Shown piece after piece: positions 47,801 to 59,800 of a DNA stretch of 64,000 nucleotides. The notes under the pieces were generated by a model. That model was not told where the DNA came from. It saw nothing but the letters and a program-made list of their open reading frames with translations, and made no database searches. Source of the stretch: Dipylidium caninum (lineage: Eukaryota; Platyhelminthes; Cestoda; Cyclophyllidea; Dipylidiidae); contig QEYB01001385.1 of the NCBI GenBank assembly GCA_017562135.1, positions 248,001-312,000 on the forward strand. The letters are read 5' to 3'. Made by a program: the position numbers and the translations under genes. Within the stretch, counting starts at the first letter, position 1, and the number at the start of each line of letters is the position of its first letter.

Positions 47801-50800
47801 TGAGATACTGTTTATAGCTGATGTCTGAGGTATTATTATGTTGTTTTCCTTAGTTAATGCATTTCCTAATGGGGATGAGGGAAAATGGCATTATTGAAAC
47901 TATATTTTCGTGGACTCTTGCTGGGCTGTTTCTTCTTCGTTGATTTCCCTTTTTCCACCGCCTTGTCATCGTAAATGCGTGACGGGTGGCTATTAATAGA
48001 ATCATTGAGGATGGCTAATTTTTGTGAGGACACCCGGCTTGTTTGACCCTCCTCCATTTCATTTAAGGACCCAGTTTAGGTTAGTGAGGTCATGAAACTT
48101 TATTGGACACTTCCCGATGTCTTAAAATGCTCCCCATGGCCAATTAATTTTTAACCACATCGAGCCCTTTCCCAGTTCTTAATTGTATTAGTTTCCGTTG
48201 TTATTCTTGCTCTTATTTATTTCCTATGGCGTCATACATAGTGGCGGCAAAAAGGCTCTTTGGAAGCAGTCGATCACCTCCCATATACGTAATTTTTTAA
48301 CGTCTATGCGAAAACGTTCCCGATTTTGGATTACACAAATTTTATAGAATAATAAAGTGAGCGTTATAAACAAGTCACCTTACTGTCAGCACAAAAATCA
48401 AGCCACGGATTTTGTTAATTACTTCTTCGCGGTATTAGGTACTTTGTTAGTGCCATATACTGGTCTCTTAAATGTATAGGCTCGAAAACAAGAATCACAT
48501 ACACTTTTTTCGGGTTGTGTATTTTCCCGTTTTCTGTCTGCTGGTTTTGGCTTACTCGAAATATTTTGCCAGTACCGTTTTCACTTCTTTAGATATAGTC
48601 TCTTTGTAACCTTCCTGCCTGTTGATAAGATCGCCAAAACTAATATTCTATCTGGCCTTCATTTATGAGGCTATTTGAATAATTCCCATCAATCAACCGT
48701 GTTGTTTATCCATGTGAGATATTCGTGCGTGGAAATGATTTTCATGTTTCGCATTAATAGAACAAGAATGCTTTCTTTCTCGATTTTTTAATCAGGACAC
48801 TTAAAATAACTTTAACATAGTTTATGAAAATGTCAACTCGGGGAAAAATAGGAGGTCAAGATAACGCTATGGATAATCAAAATAAGTGTGTTTTCATAAA
48901 GTCTCAGTCACTTCGTGTTCTTACTATTTTACTTTGATTAACTTAAAAGCTGCTGTGATGGTGACAAATTAATGTCTTGCATCCTGCCTCCTCTTACAGG
49001 TCTCACAGAGGGTTGTCTTCGTACTTTCGCTCTCCGCATTCGCACAGTCCATCTGCCTCCTGGTGACACCCTCATTCATCCAGGTGCTCTCCTCACTTCT
49101 CTTTATTTTGTGGAGCAAGGCAGTCTAGAAGTCCTCGAACCTCAGGACGGTGCCATTCTCGCAGTACTCTCGAAGGGCGACTTTTTCGGCGGTTTACCCC
49201 CTCTCCAACAACGATATCTGCAGGCGCCAACGGCAGTAACCCGTGGCCTGACTGCCGCTAAGTCGCGTTTCATCGTGCGCGCCTTAACCTACTGCGACCT
49301 CCATTATGTTGACCGAGAAGACCTGGCCGGTTTGTTGTACAATTACCCCGATCTGATTGACAACTTGGTGGCGTATTTCGAACTAACTATGCCCCTGGCG
49401 GGAATTGGAAAATACTTAACAGAGGCGGTGAGCTAACTTACTTTCTCATCCTTCCTTCCATTTTGACTTCTCTTCTTAGTTGAAATAACGAACGTGCTTT
49501 AACTTTTAATTTTGTTTATCGAAGCCTCTACGTCTTTTCGCGAATCACTGCTGCCAACAAGTTTCTAGGTTAGCAGAACGGTTTTGCCCGCCTCACAGCG
49601 TGGGTTAATTTAACGTAGCTGGTGTAAGTGGAGCCGGTGTCCATTCTGTTGCATCAACATTGACGCTAGCTGTGTATTAACCCCTATCCCTACCTTTATT
49701 TAAAGGTATTTTCTGTGATTAAAGACGGTAGATTTTGATGTCTGTTTTTAGGCGTATATGATTGCGAGCTCTTATTGGACATTGGCGGACTCCTTAAATT
49801 TTTAATCTCTTCCTGCAATCGCTTTTTGCCTACATCGTATTTCTTCCTCTGACCTGGGAATTTTCTTACCATCGCGTTTCATCTTCGCATACGTATATGA
49901 AGTTAATTACCTATTCTTGGTTGATTTTGGCGATGCGCGTTCCAATTGAGAGCTTGCGAAGTCCCAGTCGTGATTTATTGCTGTTTACTTGTTCGTACAA
50001 AGGAGTTATTATCACTTAAATTTCAGGACTTGCACCAAGATGCTACGGCTATCTGTCTGTCTTGCCAGCATCCAGTATTTCTACGCGACGCCATTTCTGC
50101 CTCAAGTAAAAAGCGATTTTACCTTTGTTCCTCTGTCAGTTAATTACCGAAATTAGAAATCCTGCATAAATTAATCAGTTTTTGTATAATTCCTGTTCTA
50201 GTCGTGGAATAAACAACGTCTAGCCTAAAGCTTCCGTTGCCGTATGCAACTTGATTATTTGACGTTTGCGAGTAATTCAGTTGTGTATCGCTTAAGTCAT
50301 TTAGTAAAAGTCTGTGGTGCAATGTCTGTGGCCAGGACCTTGCCGAGTGCTCATAACACGCATTTAATGATTAAATTAGATGATTCTCCTAATCAGTTAA
50401 GGCGTAATTTGCACTTTTGTTGGAAGCAGAAGGTTGGATATCTTATAGGGATGGGTAATTGAATATATAATTAACGTTAAAAATGTCATTTGAGAGTTTT
50501 CATGGCTATGAAGAAGCATTATATGAGTTATTCATGGAGTTTACACACTTAAATCATCCGTTTGCTACAATAGTGCATGTGAACTTGCTGTTAAAAATTA
50601 AGGTTCAATATGTTAACTCTTCACAATACGATGTATGGGTTTCATCCTTTTCTATCATATTATTTTCAACTCAGTTTCTCCTCGCTATAAGGTCGAATCT
50701 GCTACTATTTGGTATTTCCTCCTTTATTTTGTTTCACTTTACACTGTTTACCTGCCATTTTTATTACATTGAATCTTTAGCAATGCCAATATTTTAAAAT

Positions 50801-53800
50801 CTCTAGGATTTCTTGACAAAGACAATTAGCAAAGTAAGTGTTACAGCAATCAAACGGTCTCTTGCATGAATGGCGATCCATTAGAACAGATTTCAACCAA
50901 CCGCTTCTTGATCCTAAATATTTCCGATGCGATATGTGCTTGATCTCCTTAGCTGGCGCCACAAAATTCTGATGCATCAATTTGCGTTCTGTTGATCTTA
51001 AATCGCTTTTCTACAGTGTCTTATAAGTTGTGATGGTGGCAGTGAAATGAGGCATTTATACGGCGATGTCGAATTAGTGTAATGTAGTTCAAATCATAGC
51101 TTTGAACAATATTACTTCTAGACTCCTTCTAAAACTACCAAATTTCTCTTGCCTTAGTGTCAAAGTTTTCATTAATTGGGAACATTTGAAGTAATCCCAA
51201 CTTCCGGAATTCTCTGTCCGAAAAACTGGCTATTTAATGGAGCATAGTTGCACAAAAGTTGCAAACTTACTTACCCAACAAAACGTAAATGTGTTTGCTT
51301 ACTTATTACCATTTTCGTGTTTGATAATTCTGACGGCGTTTCCTCACACTTGGAGACTGAGCCTAGGAGTTAAGTTAGATATCGTAAAAATCGTGGGAAT
51401 CTGCAGTTTCCTTTTTTATATTTAACTCGTTAACTTGCCTCCGTTCCCACTAGGTCTTTTGTTACTCTTTTTGGTCACCGACTGAGGTTTGATATTTTTT
51501 ACTTACACAAACGTTTTTGAGATTAGCTGGGTTTGGAAGCCAATGCATTATTTGAACTATCTTTTTGTGACCTGAAGAAGGTCTCCTGCAGATTCATCGC
51601 AAAAGTCAGCACCCAGTTTTTACTGATATGCCTTGAGGATGTAATGGCTCACGTAACCCGAATTTTGTCATCTTTCCTTACATGGAGTCTTAAGTATATA
51701 GGACAGCTGGTTAACACCGATTGGGAGAATATAGCACTGCATCCTCGGCCAAAGGACGATCAACTAAATTCACACTCCATTTCATCATTTGTTACATATG
51801 GGGTGCCTGCGATTATCTGTAACGATGAGAGTTATTTGTATAAATTCTAGAATAACGTCACAATTCTTTGGGGATGTTATTTGCTAAATTATGCTTTATA
51901 AAAATTGGCAAGTATCTGTAAGTCAATTTTCCTATCTTTTTGGCAGGGCCTCCATTTTCTTGGATGTCTCAGTTTCCAAATTTTTAATGTACTGTGTATA
52001 TTCCAAACGGTTGGCTTATAAGCCTTTCAGTATAATCATATCTTCAGTTGTTTCTCTAAAGCAGCTCTATCGGAATACTTTACACGTGCTTTCATCACAG
52101 TGTGCTAGTATCAGTAAAAACGAAAATAATGGCTTCGGTGGTATTAAAGACTGAATAAATTGTGAATTTTTTGACGTTATAGCAGACTGGAAACATTTCT
52201 AACATTATTTATAACCACTCAGTACGTAGGCATAGGAACTTTGTACATTTAGCATCTTCATAATTCTCATTTTCAATACCGTTTACTCAGAGGTTTCAGA
52301 CGGATATTGCACTTTGGAAAATTACTTAGCAGTTTTCAATAGAGGCTAGTTTAGGCCATTAGAAGTCTATATAAATTTCATTGTGATGCTAATGGTGTAA
52401 CTCCCCCAAGTCTCCAAAATTTTGACATCATTAACAGATTTTCCAAGCACTTCATTGACGTCAAGACGTTTGTGCCCATATTCCAAGTGCGTAGACATTG
52501 AAACCCTATTTCTGCGGTTATGACAGCGGTGGCAACAGCATCGGAGCAGCTGTAATTTCAGACCTTATCTTCTATAGATGGCAGAAAAAGGGGCGATTTC
52601 AGTAATGACCACCTTTGCATGTCTTCCCAGCCCCTTGTCCCCAAGCTCAGACAACCTTGTTTCCGCTGGCGTGACAGATGCCGTGCCAAAAGCGCTCGGA
52701 GATTAACATGTAGACCTCTGTCCCATACGCCAGCATGACCTACCAAAACCGGGTTGTGGTAAATCCGCAGAGAATGCTGGTGAGACGTGCGTCATGGAGA
52801 AGAACGAGGGGAACACCCACTAACATTGATAGAGCCTTTTTATGTCGTTATCGGGAGCCTTTATCCACACTGATACCTTTTCAACGCGAGGTATTAGCCC
52901 CTTCCGACCTGAGAGTTAATTTACCCAACAGGTTGTCCTCCACCGCCAAAAATTTGCCGAAAATGGCATATACGGGAAGTGCTTTTGTTTTACACTTCCT
53001 GCATCGAGGGCACGTGGGAACGGTTTCGTAGCAGACACTGCGGTACCCTTAAAAAGCCTTTTCTTTTTTTACTACCGGCCTAAATAGCCTGGTTCAATGA
53101 GCTTATTCTGCACCTCGAGAGCTCCAAATTCGGTATTTACATATGGAAACAAAATACCATTAGACCTGGTGAACATGGAAGCTAACAGTAATTCGAAAGT
53201 TCAATTATAAATCAAGTGTTTTTGACAAGGATTCTGTGGGCGTTTCGAATGATTATTTTCCTTCTCATTTTTCAGACAACTGGCACTTTAGCACATTTTG
53301 AATGAGACTTGCGGGAAACAATTAGCAGTGCTGCTTTAACGAATTATTCGTTTATGTTCCGTCTAATTGCCCCCGCTTCCCATTTGTTGAGGTCAATCCT
53401 AAGAATCTGCGTTATACAGGACAATTTAGACAATATCCAGCGCTGCAGTACTTAAGAACGGTTTAACAACGAGTTTTTCAAAGTAAAGCAAGAAGCTTAC
53501 TATAGTCATCGTTCTCACTTGCGGCTTATTTATCTAGAGTAGGTTTCCAAAGTTCATTGTTGTCTATGTTGTCTATGCGTTTCATATCAACAGCTCCAAT
53601 TTTTTACAGCACGATAGTTAGAGGTTGTCTTGCTAAATGTTGTCAGAACATTAAAAATCGGGTTCATTGTGTTTACATTTGCATATCGCATACTCTGATA
53701 ACTCAAACATTAGATTTGGTCTGTCGAAGTAGCGCAACCGAGTTCTTTTCCTCAGTAGTCTGTTAATCACCAACTACGGGGGTTCGCTCAAATGGTGCAT

Positions 53801-56800
53801 TTTATCTTACCCCATTATTACGCGCAAATTCCTTGCACATTTGTTTTTAACGTTTCCATTGTGTTTTTAATATTCTTCTTTTACGTTCCACACATACATG
53901 CCTCTACATGCACGCCTAATTTGTGGTGTCCAATGTATGAACAAAAAACTGAACGCTGAAAAAAAGCAGTCTTTACGAAAGGGCCCTTTATCTGGCTCCA
54001 TAAATAAATCAAATAAGGGTGCTGTTATCGTTAAAATCTCTGACAGGATGATTGTGCCACTTGTGTCTACTTTCTATCTCGGCATATTTTAAGAAGGGAT
54101 ATTATTTACCTAAAAATCAAAAAGTATCTTTGCGACCACCAAACTGACTACATTTCTTGAACACATGATACCACCCTCATGTTCCACCCATTGTAGAGTA
54201 AATGTTGTCCTGCTTTGAGGCAGTTCAGAGCACTTCTTTCTGTGCTACCCACACCAAGCTAATGTCAGCAAAGTGATCTGCATGTACGGAGACAAAGCAC
54301 TATGCCAGTGGTCAGCATTGTAACGGCGAGGTTGCACAAATGGTTGTACTAACATGAGCTGCTTAGGTAGCCGATGGCTTCACCAACTCCAGACATTCTA
54401 CTAGCCAACATGCAATGAGTTTTGATGTGGGCGGCTGCACCGCTCCTGTCCTTCCAAAAATATATTTGGAGGGGGGAGAAAAGTCGGAAGGGGAGCAAAT
54501 CTTCCCCCCATCTTGTCGCAAGTTTACTCATCTTCGGCCGGTAAATAAGAAGGGAAAAACGGAGTCTTATAAAATTCATACTCGTTTCGCACTTATCTTA
54601 AAGTCTGTTCTATTTCACTTTTTTTAAATTTGATGCGGTTAACGGGCTTAAACTTTCATTCATATTGAGAAAAATATTTAATTTAGGTCCAGGTGAAGAC
54701 ATTTTTATGCACTATTATATGGAGCACTATTCGGAAATTGCCCCGTTTTTGTGTAATTTTCCAATTCTACTATTTTATTTAAAGGCTCTTATTTTTTTCT
54801 CCCACCAATAGCTGAGATAAATCAAGAATAAGTATTCGGTAATATAATTAATTCTCCACCGTTTTTATTCTCTTACGTGGAAGTTGGAGTTGCATCCCAC
54901 TAATCGAAAGAGTCGCTCGGAATCTAAGGCTACGACGTTTGCTCTCTTTTCAATTGTTTCGAGGTTACTTTTGAAACCGGATAGTTTAGCGTAGTACAAA
55001 TGTATCTATTGTTTGTCCCTCTTCGAAACTTTGAGAATCATCAAAACTGACAGTGATAATCATCCCATTTTGACTATTACTTATTTCTCTATGCCTTCAT
55101 TTTATTTGAAACGCATCATTCTATCAGTTTGACAACAAATCGCAGCAGCTCAATCCCACCTCGCCGAATCATTACATTAGGTATAGCGAAAAGCAATTAA
55201 ACAAATTTTTTTGTGGGCAAAAAACGTTTTTTTATTAAAGGAATTCTACACTAATCAACAAGAAAATTTCCGTCATTTTTTAACACCTTTTTCCAACACA
55301 TAGGCCGTTCTCCGATCCTCTTCTTTTAAAAAATCCTTTGATTTTGCATTGTAAATTTTTTTCAAGTGTGTTTTCGCTTCATTGGTGAAGTTTTTTACTT
55401 CTCTACTGTTAGTTATGGTCTAGGTGTTGGCATAGGTGCTTCCCCGTGAGAAAACCATTGTTATTTTCGTGTAGGATTATTGTATAACACCCATTTCACA
55501 ATCCCACTTACATTTAGTCCCCCAAAAGATCATTTTCATGCCGAGACAAAAGAGACGCGAAGACACTGCGCCGTTGGTCGAGTGCGGTCTTCGTCAGTTT
55601 ATGAGGGACCCAGATCTCTTGCCTATAAACTTGTCCTATGCGATAAAGATGATTCTGAGGTGTAGACCATGTACAGCCGATGTTTAGTGATGGTCCCTTA
55701 TTAGTTTGACAAGGATCTCAATCTACCATCACGATGTCATTATCCACTTTTGAGGACGTTCATTTCGTTCAACATATTCGAGATTCTTATTTCCGGTTGT
55801 AAACTTTTTGAACCATCTTTGACATCTGTTTAGTTTAAGAACTGCGCCATAAATGTCATTAATTGTTTTCACTGCTTCGTTTGCCTTCAATCCGTGATCG
55901 AATAAAAATGGCATAAAATGACGCAAACGGCCTTATGGTGTTGGCTTTGACATCTTTAATCGAAGCAACAACAAGACTTACATGTTTACTGGGCCCTTTC
56001 TTTCCTCAAACTGACTGGGAATGGGCGCGTCGGCATAATTTCGATTACTTTTCGCTTTACCTCATATTTTTCTCGAATTCATCGACTCAAGCCCATGTAT
56101 ATTTGGTACTACGCTAATGTTCCTTTTCAGTCCATTTCTAATGTCTAACTAGTTCCACCACTTGCCACCTCTGTCGTGTGACGCCTAATGTGTCTTTCCA
56201 AATTTTGCCCTTCATAAAAAAGTGGTATATGTCCATACACAAACCGACGTTCAATCTCGCCACTAATGCGGCCGTCTGAGATGGAATTCCCAGCCTTGTA
56301 GGTTATTACAGATAAGGTTTTTGAGAGGATTGGGAACTACTGGCGGGAAGTATCTATTAATAAAACTGTCTACAGTTCCAATTGTAACCCAAACACTTTT
56401 CCTGAAGATGGATTTAGGCCAGTTACGGTCTTAATGTTAATGTCTCAGAAGTAACTTTGTTATCGAAGTAGAGAGTTACAAATGTTTAAGCCGAACCGGT
56501 TTTTGATGGAGATTGATACCAACGCGGATTAATCTGGAAAAGTTTCCTTTAAACGACTTGATTTATTCAAGAATGAAAGCTACTTAGATTGATACTTTCA
56601 GGATTGCCTGGACTTCTGCTGGTTAGAAACTGCAGAGTTTGGAAGACATCCTATTGTTGCGAATGTCTTTTCCAGAGTGAAAAGAAATCTTATTGTGGGA
56701 AATACTTCTTGACGCTTTAAGGGCTTGTGTTTTGTAACATTTCCAGTTTTCCTTTTTGTACCACTCCATATTATTGCTATAGTACATAGCCAAAAGTAGT

Positions 56801-59800
56801 TAATCACCCTAACACCCTTTATTTAAGACAATTTTGGTTTTGGCCTACTTAACAGCCCTTTGTTATATGAATTTTTGTCTCTCGACGACTACTGGAAACA
56901 AATAAGTTAATTTAGGTGTCTATGAAATTTCTTCTCTCTTATAACACTGCTTATTTTCGTTATCAGCGAGCAACAACAGTGAATCTAACTGTTTACTGTT
57001 TCTCTCAAAAAACTTATACGTTTCGTTACGTTATAATTCCCCCCTCAAACTCGACTTGTGGCATGGTATGTTTGCTGCTTTTTTACATTACTCAAATCGC
57101 CTCCAAATCTGCGTGGTAACTTTATTGTATATTCGTGTCAACCTCTACCCTAAACTTGTATAATGTTTGCCTGAGAGCACGGTGTAAGTAATTTTGATAT
57201 CGGGGTTTTTCTCACAAAACGATGAGACGTACTTTCTTCACTGATTGTTGAGAATGATCTCTTTTTCCCCACTCTTCCGTTTGCCATGGGTCCCGTCAGG
57301 GAGAACTCTGTGGATTTGCTCTAGCAAGTGGTGTTTTGCAAGCTTTGTTCTCTTATTTGATTATTTTAAGCCAGATCCGTCAGTGCTTTGGTGCAATTCG
57401 GTGCCAAAAGTGGTGATAGACTTATCGTTAGGCAAAGTTTCGTGATCACGACTTCAAATGACCTATGGGTCTTTTTTAGTGTGCTTTTCAGATTAATTTA
57501 TTAAATTCTTTAGCGTTTCTTTTTATAAAGCTGTCCTCAGCAACCCTTCCAGGCTAATGGGAAGAGGTTGTGGTTATCTCGATTTCAAACGCGCTTGTTG
57601 GGCTGTAGTATTTTGCGTGAGTGATGTTGAAATTTTTGCTGTAACATTAACTCGCCTGATTTATGAACGTCCCAACTGTGAATGAGGGTCGTGAAATGAA
57701 CTGTGCACGGGTATGAGAAGTGCAATTAACAATCGTAATCCACTCTAATGACAATTATGAATTGCTTATCAAAGAGCTAATGAGTCGCTGTTAAAATTGC
57801 ACTGGGCGATATTTGGTATCGTTTCTTGTCTGCCCCTTGTTAGCCCTGCAGTGCATCTGTTGTTTGGGAGGCCTGAACTTTTGAATGGGCTTACTTTAGC
57901 TCCTACGATGAAGAATTTAGTTTATTTTAAGTTCTTTTGGAAGCTGAAGCTCAGTAGCTGAGTACTTATATGCCTTCTTTTACTGGAATGTGTTTTACCT
58001 TTTAATCTCTCCTCATCTTAGATGTTGTTTATAACTTATTTTTTTTCCTTTTTGAGCGACTTCATTTGCTCCTGTCTCATTACCATATACCGCAGGAATT
58101 TCCATAATTGTAGCCTTAACTTTAGGCTAAAATTTTGATAACTTCTAAACCGGGCTGGTTAGCATTCTTTACGAATTGATTCGCCATGCTATATTCACAA
58201 ATTTTTAGCAAGTTGTCAGATCCATCGCCTAAACTTGTAGAACAGTCTCTCTACTTATTTTAATGTAAACGTTCCTAAATTTGTAGCTCCATGAATTTAT
58301 TTTCACTTAATTTTTCTCCTTGTAGTCCTGTCCGTCTTGCATATTTACTATAGTTACGTAATTAATTTGAATAGTTTATTATTACACGTCCAAATGCTCA
58401 ACAGTGCCGAATTCATCATTCTTCCCATTGACGAATCCGTTTCTTTAATCGGTATTTTGCATTGCTTATGTTCCAATTGAAAACTAACTTATTACCGCCT
58501 TATATTCAGTCGAGAATTTCACTATTTATCTGATCAAATCCTGAAAATGTTGACAAACTAAAAATCTTGAATTTTTACTTTTCATATTTATTGAGAAACA
58601 CGTCTTGCACGTAGTTACTAGCGTGTAAACCTGCAATATCTTTTGGTAATCCTTCATAACTATCCTTAGGCTTGTCATATAATTTTATTTGATGCTGTAT
58701 TTCTATGTTATCCGGGTAATAATTATTGCCTTCACACATAGCAGCATAGGATAAGGCTACGATCTTTTAAATTTTGTTTCCGTCACTTCACAAAACCGTT
58801 TTTTTAATCTTGCATATCCTCGCGTATTCATAGGATATCTTCTGTTTATCACGGGACCAGAAGCAACAGCAGTCAAGTTCACCACACGGCAGCACAACAT
58901 CTGATCGCTTACAAAAGACAGCCTCCTGTGTTTTTACGGAGACTCCACTACTTCAGGTCCCCCCTTTGACAGGGACGCAATCGCGAGCACGTCTCCCTGA
59001 TGCCTGGTTGGCTGACCGTCGGCGTCGAAAACTCTGCTCCTGGGAATTGGAACGCCTTCAACGGCTCCTTGAACATTCTTCTTCCGTCATTTGTCCTGAT
59101 GCTGCTCCCACCACTACTGGCCCTGGGGGAGATGGAGATGTCGGCATTGATTCCTCCACTTCCCCCACTGCCACTACTACAACCATGGCTTCCCCCCCAC
59201 CGCCCCATGCGGATTTGGAAGAGCGATTGTGTGCCCAAATGACCCAGCGATTTAGCAAAATGGAAATGTGAGTAGTGATTCATGATTGATAACCCTTTTG
59301 GGAGGTCCTCTTCAAACCTGCTCTTTTTTCGTCTCATTTCGTGTCAATTAGGTTTCGTCCCATAAGTTCATTTTTGTGTTCTGAGTCCAAAATAAGGGGA
59401 ATTCTTCTATTTGTACCCTCGTATGGCCTTGAGCCGACGTTCAAGAGTCCTTCGCAATGGTAGATGGTATTAAAACTGCCTTGTTTTTACCATTGCACAT
59501 CTCGTTACGTTGAGTTTCCGTTTCTGTTCCGCCTATGGTCGTTGTATTCCTTTGACCATTTGTTACTCTGTTAGGTTAACTCTCATAACAGCTTTTATTT
59601 TTCCTAAAGCCTCTAAATACCCCCTTTAAGATGAATTTTTACCTGATGGACTTTGAGAACTATTTTTGACCACCTATTTCCTGTAACCAGCACTCGAGTG
59701 TCTTTTCACTTTTTCTTAAATGAACTAGTTTGATTAATGATCTTGGACATCTACCGTTCTACTATGTATGTTGAATCTTTTTGCCTTCTTTTTGAAGTTT

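Larger units (their letters stand above)
41211..48999 (+). other. ERG intron 8
   Basis: 7789-nt AT-rich intron. Contains a 32-bp tandem duplication near its donor, a GC-rich patch at 43020-43235 and the first copy of an 845-bp direct repeat (46975-47816). No protein domain recognised. Confidence 0.85.
49428..58860 (+). other. ERG intron 9
   Basis: 9433-nt AT-rich intron, the largest in the window. Holds repeat A copy 1, repeat B copy 1, a decayed mariner element and repeat C copy 2. Phases agree with exon 9 splicing directly to exon 10, but an extra symmetric exon cannot be excluded. Confidence 0.75.

Noticed and set aside
46975..47816. Repeat C as a transposable element with terminal inverted repeats
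   Set aside because: The two ends are not complementary and no target-site duplication was apparent, so it is left as an unclassified repeat.
58948..59337. 129-codon open frame on the - strand
   Set aside because: Lies opposite ERG exon 10, whose + strand frame has homology, correct splice phases and coding-like composition. Treated as an antisense shadow.
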